Part shown: one piece after another, positions 51,419 through 59,405 of the stretch
Layout: each line of letters starts with the position of its first letter
How positions within the stretch are numbered: the stretch's first letter is position 1
Notes under the pieces: model-generated
Database searches by the model: none
What the model was told of the DNA's origin: nothing
What the model saw: only the letters and a program-made list of their open reading frames with translations
Position numbers and translations under genes: made by a program
Source of the DNA: Brevinema andersonii
GTDB taxonomy: Bacteria > Spirochaetota > DYKD01
Assembly: GCA_020722765.1 (NCBI GenBank)
Contig: DYKD01000011.1
Span: 1-60,649, forward strand
Direction of reading: 5' to 3'
DNA: 60,649 bases

Positions 51419-51781
51419 CTATTTGTTCTTATTTTCGAATTTCTCACGGCATTTGATGCAAAGCTTGGCAAAAGGTTGTATCAGCAGACGCTGTTTAGGA
51501 ATTTCTACATGACATTCTTCACAGATTCCATAGGTACCATTATCCATTTTCTTAAGGGCGTGCTCAATATCTGCCAGTTCCTCTTTTTCATTAAGACTCA
51601 AATCATATAGAAGATACTTCTCATAGGCATCATTCGCTATATCCGCCATATCACCTTCTGCAGTATTTTTGAAGATTTCATGATATCTATTGCTGTCTTT
51701 TATAAGTTTATTCAAGATGTTCCTTTTCTTGTCCAGTAGAATATCTCTCAAGGAATCCATCTCTTTTTTCTTTATATTCAT
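51419..51781 (-). CDS. DksA/TraR family zinc-finger protein
   Basis: 120 aa. Helical coiled N-terminal two thirds (LRDILLDKKRNILNKLIKDS; LSLNEKEELADIEHALKKMD) and a C4 zinc finger YGICEECHVEIPKQRLLIQP with CIKCREKFE. Family members bind the RNA polymerase secondary channel and modulate transcription, often with ppGpp. The coiled-coil tip lacks an obvious DxxDxA motif, so it may be a DksA-like variant rather than DksA proper. AGGAG precedes the ATG. Confidence 0.88.
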   Translation of the reverse strand: MNIKKKEMDSLRDILLDKKRNILNKLIKDSNRYHEIFKNTAEGDMADIANDAYEKYLLYDLSLNEKEELADIEHALKKMDNGTYGICEECHVEIPKQRLLIQPFAKLCIKCREKFENKNK

Positions 51782-51810
51782 CGTATTCTCCTACGTATAG
51801 AGTGAACGGC

Positions 51811-51839
51811 AATATAGCCTGTTTTTGAAAAAAAGTCAA
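51811..51839 (-). promoter_or_regulatory. Promoter of dksA-like-priA
   Basis: Minus strand TTGACT (51839-51834), 17-bp spacer, TATATT (51816-51811); predicted +1 near 51804, 23 nt before the ATG. Confidence 0.72.
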
Positions 51840-51853
51840 ATAAAATTGTCAGT

Positions 51854-52801
51854 TTATTTAATGTTTTTCATGAGATTTTTGAAATAATCAATAGTCATCT
51901 TCATTCCATCCTCTACTGAGACTGCAGGGACCCATTTCAGCAAACGTCTGGCCAGGGCAATATCAGGTTGCCTCAGCTTTGGGTCATCATCAGGCAGTTT
52001 TTCATAGATAATCTTACTTTTACTGACCGTCAGTTTGATAAGCAATTTTGCAAGTTGAAGGATTGTCATTTCTGACGGATTCCCTAAGTTTACTGGAAAA
52101 TGATATTTTGAGTTCAATAACCTATTGATTCCTTCAACAAGATCGGAAACATAGCAAAAACTGCGTGTCTGTTGTCCTTTCCCATAAACCGAAATGTTTT
52201 TATTGGTCAAAGCCTGACTGATGAAATTTGGAACTACCCTGCCATCATTCAACCTCATCCTAGGTCCGTAAGTATTGAAAATCCTGACAATTTTAGTATC
52301 AATTCCATGTTTTCTATGGTAAGCAAGCATTAGGGATTCAGCAAACCGTTTGGATTCATCATACACCCCTCGTGGTCCGACAGGGTTTACATTACCCCAA
52401 TAAGTCTCTTTTTGAGGGTGTTCCAAAGGATCTCCATAAACCTCTGAAGTGGATGCCAAGATAATAGATGCTTTATGGTCTTTTGCCATTCCCAGCATGT
52501 TTAATGTCCCTACTGCACCAACTTTAAGGGTCTGTATTGGGTAATTGATATAATCAACAGGACTGGCGAGAGAAGCAAAATGAAGAATAGAGCTTATTTT
52601 CCCTTTGAGAAGCAATGGTTTTGAAATATCATGTTTTATGAAAAGAAAATCCTGGTTTTTCTCAAATGGTTTAAGGTTGTTAATGTTTCCAGTAATAAGA
52701 TTGTCAATTCCAACAACCTTATAACCTTTATTAAGATAGAATTCAACAAGGTGAGACCCTATGAATCCGGCACAACCTGAAATGACATACGTTTTTTTCA
52801 T
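51854..52801 (-). CDS. UDP-glucuronate decarboxylase (UDP-xylose synthase) family protein
   Basis: 315 aa extended SDR from ATG 52801 (AAGGA 6-7 nt upstream; a TTG at 52822 is in frame). NAD-binding [12 protein letters not shown] (8-19), [10 protein letters not shown] (116-125), [20 protein letters not shown] with catalytic Y147 and K151, and [20 protein letters not shown]. The HPQ-x-E-x-YWGNVNP-x-G-x-R signature fits UDP-glucuronate to UDP-xylose conversion, supplying pentose for surface glycans. No UDP-glucose dehydrogenase gene is in the window. Confidence 0.88.
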   Translation of the reverse strand: MKKTYVISGCAGFIGSHLVEFYLNKGYKVVGIDNLITGNINNLKPFEKNQDFLFIKHDISKPLLLKGKISSILHFASLASPVDYINYPIQTLKVGAVGTLNMLGMAKDHKASIILASTSEVYGDPLEHPQKETYWGNVNPVGPRGVYDESKRFAESLMLAYHRKHGIDTKIVRIFNTYGPRMRLNDGRVVPNFISQALTNKNISVYGKGQQTRSFCYVSDLVEGINRLLNSKYHFPVNLGNPSEMTILQLAKLLIKLTVSKSKIIYEKLPDDDPKLRQPDIALARRLLKWVPAVSVEDGMKMTIDYFKNLMKNIK

Positions 52802-52880
52802 GACTGTTCCTTTAGGCTTCAATTACCTTATAATGATGATAAATTCATTCATAATCAAGAACTTTTTTTTCTGAATATGT

Positions 52881-54296
52881 TCAATAACCTGTCAATTTGA
52901 AAATTTCTTTTTTTACTGCTTGGTCTGTCATGTTGGCAATCTTTGATTCTATCCGTTTGATCTTATCAATAATAGAAGCATCATGTTTTTCAGGTTTTGC
53001 CACGAATATCTTACTGTTTTTTGTAGCCTTGATTCCTTCTGAATCTGTCATGATTTCCTCAAAGAGTTTCTCACCTGGCCTTAAACCTGTCACCTTTATT
53101 TTTATATCCTCATGAGGCTTGAATCCGCTAAGACGGATGAGGTTAACAGCTAATTCATAGATAGGAACTGGCTTCCCCATATCAAGGACGAATATTTCTC
53201 CCCCTTTTGCATTGACACCTGACTGCAGTAGCAGACTGACTGCTTCAGGAATCGTCATAAAAAACCGGACCATCTTTTTATGGGTAATGGTTACTGGACC
53301 ACCTTGCTGAATTTGCTGTTTAAAAAGGGGGATCACACTCCCCCTACTTCCAAGGACATTACCGAACCTTACGGCAGAAAAACGTATGTTCCTATATTTT
53401 TGTGAAAATATTTGTAGAAGAATTTCAGTTATCCGTTTGGAAGCCCCCATGACAGACGTCGGATTAACAGCCTTATCTGTAGAAATAAGGACAAATTGAG
53501 ACACATTATTTTTGGAAGCAAGATCCAAGAGATTTAAAGATCCCATAACATTATTCTTAAAAGCTTCTTTGGGAAAAGATTCCATCAAAGGAACATGTTT
53601 GTGGGCAGCTGCATGGAAAATGACATCGATTTTGAAGCGGGAGAACACAGAAGTTATCGCATCTAAGTCCCGCACATCTGCTATTACAGGAATGACCTCA
53701 GTTTTCGACTTTCTGTTCAAGATTTCCATGAATATCTGATAAATACTGTTCTCTCCGCGGCCCAGTAGAATGATTTTTGAAGGGTTACAAGTGATAACCT
53801 GACGTACCAGTTCCGATCCTATTGATCCACCTGCACCAGTGATAAGCACTGTTTTTGAACCGATAAATTTACTCATTTCCCTGTTGTCAATAGATATTTC
53901 TTCACGTCCTAGTAGATCTTCAACAGCAACTTCCCTTATATGATTCCAATGAACATCTCCGTTTATTATCTGTCTGGTTCCAGGAACAATCTTGATATCA
54001 ACGTCCGAAAAACGTGAACATTCCTTTATTATTTTTTGTATATCGTTCGCACTGGCAGAAGGAATAGAAATGATAAGCCTATCAAAACCTTTCTTGATAT
54101 AAATATCTCGAAGAATTGCTTGTCCGCCTACGACTTCAACTCCACGGATTTTGCGTTTCCATTTTCGTGAATCATCATCGATAAAAGCAATAACCTGAAG
54201 ACCTAATTCCGGATTTTTCCTTATTTCATTGAGGACCATCCGGCCTGCTTCACCAGCACCATATATGACAACCCGATTTTTCCTGACAACGGGCAT
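52881..54296 (-). CDS. Soluble CapD/PglF-type nucleotide-sugar 4,6-dehydratase
   Basis: 471 aa. Residues 8-110 are a CoA-binding-like Rossmann domain (VVIYGAGEAGRMVLNEIRKN), residues about 148-440 the Polysacc_synt_2 dehydratase domain: VLITGAGGSIGSELVRQVI, HAAAHKHVPLMESFPKEAF, LISTDKAVNPTSVMGASKR, RFGNVLGSRGSVIPLFKQQI, GLRPGEKLFEEIM. Members convert UDP-GlcNAc (or similar) to 4-keto-6-deoxy sugars. The four N-terminal membrane helices of the usual CapD/PglF/WbpM proteins are missing; the protein starts right at the first Rossmann domain. It begins on the base after the alaA-like stop. Confidence 0.9.
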   Translation of the reverse strand: MPVVRKNRVVIYGAGEAGRMVLNEIRKNPELGLQVIAFIDDDSRKWKRKIRGVEVVGGQAILRDIYIKKGFDRLIISIPSASANDIQKIIKECSRFSDVDIKIVPGTRQIINGDVHWNHIREVAVEDLLGREEISIDNREMSKFIGSKTVLITGAGGSIGSELVRQVITCNPSKIILLGRGENSIYQIFMEILNRKSKTEVIPVIADVRDLDAITSVFSRFKIDVIFHAAAHKHVPLMESFPKEAFKNNVMGSLNLLDLASKNNVSQFVLISTDKAVNPTSVMGASKRITEILLQIFSQKYRNIRFSAVRFGNVLGSRGSVIPLFKQQIQQGGPVTITHKKMVRFFMTIPEAVSLLLQSGVNAKGGEIFVLDMGKPVPIYELAVNLIRLSGFKPHEDIKIKVTGLRPGEKLFEEIMTDSEGIKATKNSKIFVAKPEKHDASIIDKIKRIESKIANMTDQAVKKEIFKLTGY

Positions 54297-55514
54297 TCAA
54301 ATATCCTGTTTATATGTCTGGAGGAAGTGTTTGAGCCTGGAAATGGCGATATTGATCTGTTCTACTGGTGGTAAAAAGACCATTCTGAAGTGGTCAGGAG
54401 CTGGCCAATTAAAACCAGTGCCTTGGACAATCAGGACTTTTTCTTTTTGAAGGAAATCAAAAATGAATTTCTGATCATTCTTAATGCCAAACTTCTGGGC
54501 ATCAATTTTTGGGAAAAGATATAAGGCTCCTTTGGGTTTCACACAGGTAACACCAGGGATTTTAACCAATTCCTGATACATGAGATTTCTCTGTTCATAG
54601 AGACGTCCACCAGGTTTTGTGAGGTCCTTTATGCTCTGATATCCACCTAGTGAAGTCTGAATGGCATACTGGGCCATGACATTACTGCAAAGCCTCATTG
54701 TGGAGAGCATCTCCAATCCTTCAATATAATCCATGGCTAGAGACTTGTTTCCACTGAGGACCATCCAGCCAGCCCTGAAGCCTGGAACCCTATATGTCTT
54801 TGAAAGACCATTGAACGAGACAGTGAAATGATCCCCAGCAAGAGAGGCCAAAGAATAATGTACAGCATCATCATAGAGGATCTTATCATAAATCTCATCA
54901 GCAAAAAGGACAAGATTATGTTCACGGGCAAGTTGAACAATGGCAAGAAGAATCTCTTTAGGATAGACTGCCCCGGTAGGATTATTGGGATTGATGACAA
55001 CAATACCTTTGGTTTTAGGTGTAATCTTCTTGCGCATATCTTCAATGTCTGGATTCCAATCGCTGGATTCATCACAAAGGTAATGGACAGCTTTCCCAGA
55101 GGAGAGATTGACAGCAGCCGTCCAAAGGGGATAATCCGGAGCAGGAACAAGCATCTCATCCCCGGGGTTAAGGAGGGCTTGCATGCTCATGACAATAAGT
55201 TCACTGACCCCATTTCCGAGATAAATATCATCGATTGTAACGTCAGGTATTTTCCTTTCCTGACAATACTGCATGATGGCTTTGCGTGCAGGGAAAATCC
55301 CTTTCGAATCGCTATATCCTTGGGCGTTGTTCATGTTGACTATCACATCACGTACGATCTCTTCTGGAGCCGTCAATCCGAAGATAGCAGTATTTCCAAT
55401 ATTGAGTTTGATGATGTTGAAGCCTTCTTCTTCCAAACGGATGGCTTCCTTCATGACTGGACCACGTATATCATAACATACATTGGCCAATTTTTCTGAT
55501 TTTGTGATTTTCAT
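54297..55514 (-). CDS. alaA: AlaA-like alanine aminotransferase
   Basis: 405 aa class I PLP aminotransferase that converts pyruvate and glutamate to alanine and 2-oxoglutarate in E. coli. From memory it resembles E. coli AlaA very closely along its whole length (KLANVCYDIRGPVMKEAIRL; NGVSELIVMSMQALLNPGDE; PAPDYPLWTAAVNLSSGKAV; INPNNPTGAVYPKE; FADEIYDKILYDDA; FNGLSKTYRVPGFRAGWMVL with the PLP Lys; FNWPAPDHFRMVFLPP). AGAGGAA precedes the ATG. Position inside a polysaccharide locus is odd for a central-metabolism gene. Confidence 0.9.
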   Translation of the reverse strand: MKITKSEKLANVCYDIRGPVMKEAIRLEEEGFNIIKLNIGNTAIFGLTAPEEIVRDVIVNMNNAQGYSDSKGIFPARKAIMQYCQERKIPDVTIDDIYLGNGVSELIVMSMQALLNPGDEMLVPAPDYPLWTAAVNLSSGKAVHYLCDESSDWNPDIEDMRKKITPKTKGIVVINPNNPTGAVYPKEILLAIVQLAREHNLVLFADEIYDKILYDDAVHYSLASLAGDHFTVSFNGLSKTYRVPGFRAGWMVLSGNKSLAMDYIEGLEMLSTMRLCSNVMAQYAIQTSLGGYQSIKDLTKPGGRLYEQRNLMYQELVKIPGVTCVKPKGALYLFPKIDAQKFGIKNDQKFIFDFLQKEKVLIVQGTGFNWPAPDHFRMVFLPPVEQINIAISRLKHFLQTYKQDI

Positions 55515-55548
55515 AAATTCCTCTTATCCTCAATATATCTGAAAAAAG

Positions 55549-56331
55549 CTACGATTTCAACTTGTCATGAAGTCGAAAAATCTGAACATCCCTGTAAAAA
55601 TCATCAAGATTGTCCTGAAAACACTTTTTCGTTTCCAATGTGACTTTGCAGTCTGATGGTAATAGGCTGATTATGGAGTCAAGAGGATAATCCCCATCAC
55701 CCAGATGGAGATGGGAGTCATAAGAAGAATGAAAATCCCCATCTGCCAGGTGGAATAAGGAGGGGGCCAGCTTTAAAAAATCAGAAATATATTCCAGTGG
55801 AGTCAGTTTTTGGGCATTTGCAGCACTGATTGCATGACCGAAATCAAGGCAAAAAGAGCACCCTGTTTTGTTGATGATTTCACTTATTTCGGCTATGGTA
55901 TATCCTACACATACAAGACCAACCCCATTGCCAAGCTTAGGTTTGTTTTCAATATAATATTTCTTATCTGGAAATTTGGAGATGACAATCTTTAGCTGGC
56001 GGATCGTCTCTTTGACATCCCCATTAACCCCAGGGTGGAAAATAACATCCTGCGAATTCCAAATTTTCATCATATTCATAGTCTCTTCAATCATTAGAAA
56101 ATTTGAATTCTCTTTCTCAGGTAAAGAGAGGTTGAGTCCTGCAGAATAGTGAGGCGCATGGGTAATGATTGGACTTTGTATTTCAGACCAAACATGAATT
56201 GCATTCATTGATGTCCCTGGTTTGGCATATAATTCCAAAAATTGCGCTTGTGATTCTTTATTGATCAATTTTTTTGCTGATTCAAAATAATGAATATTGG
56301 AAGAGAATAATTTAAGACCTAAAGATTTCAT
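55549..56331 (-). CDS. Xylose-isomerase-like TIM-barrel protein
   Basis: 260 aa AP-endonuclease-2/sugar-phosphate-isomerase fold. Candidate metal and catalytic residues lie at strand ends: PIITHAPHYSAGLNLS, DVIFHPGVNG, YYIENKP (Glu), CLDFGHAISA (Asp/His), SLFHLADGDFH, HLHLGDGDYPLDS and VTLETK (Glu). This pattern suggests an active divalent-metal enzyme such as an isomerase or epimerase acting on a sugar, or an endonuclease-IV relative. Overlaps the wecA-like stop by ATGA and lies in a glycan locus, favouring a sugar substrate. Reaction unknown. Confidence 0.75.
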   Translation of the reverse strand: MKSLGLKLFSSNIHYFESAKKLINKESQAQFLELYAKPGTSMNAIHVWSEIQSPIITHAPHYSAGLNLSLPEKENSNFLMIEETMNMMKIWNSQDVIFHPGVNGDVKETIRQLKIVISKFPDKKYYIENKPKLGNGVGLVCVGYTIAEISEIINKTGCSFCLDFGHAISAANAQKLTPLEYISDFLKLAPSLFHLADGDFHSSYDSHLHLGDGDYPLDSIISLLPSDCKVTLETKKCFQDNLDDFYRDVQIFRLHDKLKS

Positions 56332-57380
56332 TGATGGAGCCTCTTTTTTTCTACAGCCTCCAATATTTTAAGGGCCATAAAAAGAAGAATATAACCTGTC
56401 AAGCAAGGTAACAAGAGTACGTTTCCTGACAAGAAAAGGAAAGCTGTTGCAAGCGCAAGGATCAGAAACATGAAAAGCCAATAGAGAAAAAGGACATTGC
56501 TTGATTTTTTCAATAAAAACAATAGTCTATGGTGTAAATGTCCCCTATCTGCCTTAAAAACATCATGTTTTTCTCTTAATCGACGTATGATGGTCAGAAA
56601 CAGGTCAAAAATAGGTATTGAAAGCAGTAGTATGACAAGTAACCATGATGGGGAAAAGAGAGTTTTCTGAATGATATAAAAAGGGATGACGGCAACATAA
56701 AAACCTACGAACATGCTTCCTGTATCACCCATAAAAATCCTTGCTGGAGGCAGGTTAAAAATAAGAAACCCTGGCCATACAACAGTCAAGAGTAAAGTCA
56801 TGAGAAGGACTGTGAATTCCCCTTTTAAAAAAAGGAAAAGGGATAAAAAAAGAAGGGCGAAAAAAATCAAACTTCCAGCAAGTCCATCTATTCCGTCTAA
56901 CATGTTGACAGCGTTAATTATGGTTAGAATCCATAAAAGGAAAAAAAGAAAGAGAATAGGTATAGGAACAGTTTTTAGAAGTGATGGCAATAAACCACAA
57001 ATTTGTGGCATAACCGAGAAGAGAAGAAAGATTGAAACGGCAAGGATCTGAAACAGCAGTTTGATAAAAGGATTCAGATTAATGATATCATCAACTATGC
57101 CCAATGCAACGATAATTCCTCCTGAGAATATCAAAGGATATAGGGGAATGGGCATGTGGATAGGATCGTACTTTGCCAAAAAAACCAATCCTATGATTGT
57201 TGTAAGGGAGATGCTTAACCCACCCAAATTGGGGATGGCAAAAGAGTGGATCTTACGTTCCATAGGATGATCAAGTAGACCGACATGTGGCGAGAGGCGG
57301 ATGATTATAGATGTGATGACAAATGAGGCAAGAGCCAACGAGACAAGTAGGATGATTAGTACGGAAGAGAGACCGGTCAA
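56328..57380 (-). CDS. WecA/TagO-type polyprenyl-phosphate sugar-1-phosphate transferase
   Basis: 350 aa, about ten membrane helices. Signatures of the MraY/WecA family: HAFAIPNLGG-like segment (HSFAIPNLGGLSISL), VDDIINLNPFIKLLFQILAV, NAVNMLDGIDGLAGSL, FNLPPARIFMGDTGSMFVGF and RGHLHHRLL (the WecA-type His-rich loop). Transfers a (GlcNAc-)sugar-1-phosphate to undecaprenyl phosphate, starting the glycan repeat. The start is TTG at 57380, overlapping the rmlD stop (TTGA). Confidence 0.9.
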   Translation of the reverse strand: MTGLSSVLIILLVSLALASFVITSIIIRLSPHVGLLDHPMERKIHSFAIPNLGGLSISLTTIIGLVFLAKYDPIHMPIPLYPLIFSGGIIVALGIVDDIINLNPFIKLLFQILAVSIFLLFSVMPQICGLLPSLLKTVPIPILFLFFLLWILTIINAVNMLDGIDGLAGSLIFFALLFLSLFLFLKGEFTVLLMTLLLTVVWPGFLIFNLPPARIFMGDTGSMFVGFYVAVIPFYIIQKTLFSPSWLLVILLLSIPIFDLFLTIIRRLREKHDVFKADRGHLHHRLLFLLKKSSNVLFLYWLFMFLILALATAFLFLSGNVLLLPCLTGYILLFMALKILEAVEKKRLHQ

Positions 57381-58258
57381 AGTGATTTATCCGATTCCAA
57401 ATATTGGCGTAAAGCCTCTTTCCAGTTTTGCATCAGGTTTAGCCCGATTTTTTCGAGATGATCATTCTTCAAATCTGATCGAACCGGTCTTCTTGCTTTC
57501 ATCGGGAAATCGGCAGTCTTGCAACCGGAAATCCTGCATGGCAATTTCAGCAACCGAACAATCTCCTCAGCGAGCTCTTTTCTTGATGCGAGGCCTGTAT
57601 TGACAGCATGATAGATACCAAACTCTCCTTTTTCCAAAAGGGTCATTGTCTGGTGTACGACGTCGCGAGTCCAAGTGGGAGAACCCCATTGGTCATCAAC
57701 AATCTTAAGTTCAGGTTTTAACCTTGCCTGAGTGATGACTTTCTTTATGAAGTGATTTCCAGATTCCCCATAGAGCCAGGCAACACGGATAACATAGTGG
57801 GAACTATTATTTGCCATGGTCGCTTTCTCACCTTGAAGTTTTGAGATACCGTATTGGCTAATCGGATTAACCGGATCAGATTCAAGATAAGGACTCCCCT
57901 TCTCGCCATCAAAGACAAAATCTGTAGAATAATAGACAATGGGAACATTCAACCTTGTTGCAAGTTTGGATAGATTTTCAGCTCCTTGCACATTGACAGC
58001 ATCACAGAGGGACCTGTCATCTTCGGCTTTTTCAACGTCAGTGTAGGCAGCGCAATTGAGAATGGCTCTAACATCTTTCGGATCAAATCCTGAACTCTGG
58101 AAAGATAATTGAAGAGAACTTTCAATCTTTTCCATATTCGCAATATCCGTATTATGCCTGTCGAACTCAAGATAAGGGATATTCTGGGCAGTCAGATGCC
58201 GTTGAAATTCCTTGCCGAGCTGGCCATTAGAACCGAAAAGGAGGAAGTGATTTGACAT
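57377..58258 (-). CDS. rmlD: dTDP-4-dehydrorhamnose reductase
   Basis: Final step of dTDP-L-rhamnose synthesis. 293 aa from ATG 58258 with GAGG 7 nt upstream; a TTG at 58264 is in frame. NADPH-binding FLLFGSNGQLGKEF (5-18), AILNCAAYTDVEKAEDD, YYSTDFVFDGEKGSPYLESD, YGISKLQGEKA (catalytic Tyr and Lys), RVAWLYGESGNHFIKKV. rmlA, B and C are not in the window. Coupled to the wecA-like gene. Confidence 0.93.
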   Translation of the reverse strand: MSNHFLLFGSNGQLGKEFQRHLTAQNIPYLEFDRHNTDIANMEKIESSLQLSFQSSGFDPKDVRAILNCAAYTDVEKAEDDRSLCDAVNVQGAENLSKLATRLNVPIVYYSTDFVFDGEKGSPYLESDPVNPISQYGISKLQGEKATMANNSSHYVIRVAWLYGESGNHFIKKVITQARLKPELKIVDDQWGSPTWTRDVVHQTMTLLEKGEFGIYHAVNTGLASRKELAEEIVRLLKLPCRISGCKTADFPMKARRPVRSDLKNDHLEKIGLNLMQNWKEALRQYLESDKSL

Positions 58259-58467
58259 AAACAAACCTCAATATAAAATGTACAAATCCCTTTTGATTTG
58301 GGAACTTTCGTATCAGTCGCAAACTGACGTTAAGCACCCATTTCATGTTTTTGGGGGACATTAGATAAAAAAAGCCATATAAGATGATATTAATATAACA
58401 ACTTTTAATCGTGTTATCTATTTCTTATATTTTTTGCGGTTAAGAGAAAGATTACAACTTGTATAAT
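58259..58467. other. Divergent intergenic region of the polysaccharide locus
   Basis: About 200 bp between rmlD (minus) and the promoter of the wzz-like gene (plus). It contains a TATATT at 58275-58270 (minus) 11 nt before the rmlD ATG, without a recognisable -35, and a short inverted repeat TCAGT-CGCAA-ACTGA near 58314. No gene or known regulator site recognised. Confidence 0.45.
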
Positions 58468-58496
58468 TTGACAATGATTATAAATTTCAATATATT
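58468..58496 (+). promoter_or_regulatory. Promoter of wzz-like gene
   Basis: TTGACA (58468-58473), 17-bp spacer, TATATT (58491-58496); predicted +1 near 58503, leader about 40 nt containing GGAGAAA before ATG 58543. Confidence 0.72.
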
Positions 58497-58542
58497 TATG
58501 ATCAAAATATCATGCATTTTTTTTATTTATGGAGAAACAACA

Positions 58543-59352
58543 ATGCAGAGGAACAACGAAGAAATCAGCTTTAATGAAATGATTTATTATTTTTATAAAA
58601 ATATCAAAGTTTTCAGCATACTCGCAACATGCTTATTTATAATAGCATTATTTATTTATTTATTTATTTATTCTCAACATTATTCAGGGGTTCAGGCTTC
58701 TGTAATATATCCGTCATATGAAAAAATAGTGGATGTGACTGAAAAAATAATAGTCTCTTCTCCACGATTACAAGGGATAAAGCTGGATATAAAACAACAA
58801 GCAAATAAAACAATAATATTTTTCATGGTTAAAAAAAAAGAAACAGAGTCTGATTTAATAAAACAAGCAGAAAAATATTTATTTTATATATATTTTTATA
58901 ACAGTCTCAACGAGTATGACGAATGGTTTTCATCTTCATACAAAAAGGAAGCCTTTAGTAATGTCAAAACAGTTGCATACGATAACTTATTTTTTAAAAA
59001 CCGAAGCTTTCAAATTACGTACAAAGTAAAAATGAATGAATTCATACATTTTTTTGAACAGACAATCATGCCATCAAACAATTATTTAGATTCAATGGAG
59101 AAATTTCTCAAAACTATAGATGATATGACAATAAGAAATATATATGTGAACTTATTAAACGATTACCAGGTTCTTGTAAATCAAACAAAGCTTTCAGCTG
59201 TTGAGTCCCATTATAAGTCACAACTATCTTTTAAAACAATAATCCTGCTTTTAATCTTATCTGCTTTTTTCTCTTTTTTATTCATTTTAACACGTGATAT
59301 CTATATATCCTATCAGAATTATATAAAAAACAAATCCGACGTGAATGAATGA
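58543..59352 (+). CDS. Wzz-like chain-length determinant / two-helix membrane protein
   Basis: 269 aa from ATG 58543 (GGAGAAA upstream; the frame is open to 58459). Topology of polysaccharide co-polymerases: short cytoplasmic N-terminus, helix at about 23-44, a long periplasmic region with Lys-rich helices, helix at about 234-256, short basic tail. No sequence motif of Wzz (such as a Pro-rich second helix) is clear, so the call rests on topology and context. The gene is markedly AT-rich and contains a TTTA tandem repeat in the first helix. Opposite strand to the rest of the locus. Confidence 0.6.
   Translation: MQRNNEEISFNEMIYYFYKNIKVFSILATCLFIIALFIYLFIYSQHYSGVQASVIYPSYEKIVDVTEKIIVSSPRLQGIKLDIKQQANKTIIFFMVKKKETESDLIKQAEKYLFYIYFYNSLNEYDEWFSSSYKKEAFSNVKTVAYDNLFFKNRSFQITYKVKMNEFIHFFEQTIMPSNNYLDSMEKFLKTIDDMTIRNIYVNLLNDYQVLVNQTKLSAVESHYKSQLSFKTIILLLILSAFFSFLFILTRDIYISYQNYIKNKSDVNE
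58648..58672 (+). repeat. Tetranucleotide (TTTA) tandem repeat inside the wzz-like gene
   Basis: Five full TTTA units (58651-58670) with partial units on both sides, 25 bp in all, encoding the hydrophobic LFIYLFIY stretch of the first membrane helix. A change of one unit would shift the reading frame. Confidence 0.85.
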
Positions 59353-59405
59353 TACTAAACATTTACGAAAGATGCCAACCCTATTTATCCAGGGATATTT
59401 AGTAT
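59352..59405. terminator. Inverted repeat between convergent wzz-like and glycosyltransferase genes
   Basis: ATACTAAA (59352-59359) and TTTAGTAT (59398-59405) pair perfectly; between them CCCT/AGGG can form an inner stem. The arms touch the stop codons of both converging genes. AT-rich, so only a tentative bidirectional terminator. Confidence 0.35.

Noticed and set aside
54828-55499. 223-codon plus-strand frame antisense to the alaA-like gene
   Set aside because: No ribosome binding site and fully overlaps a highly conserved gene.
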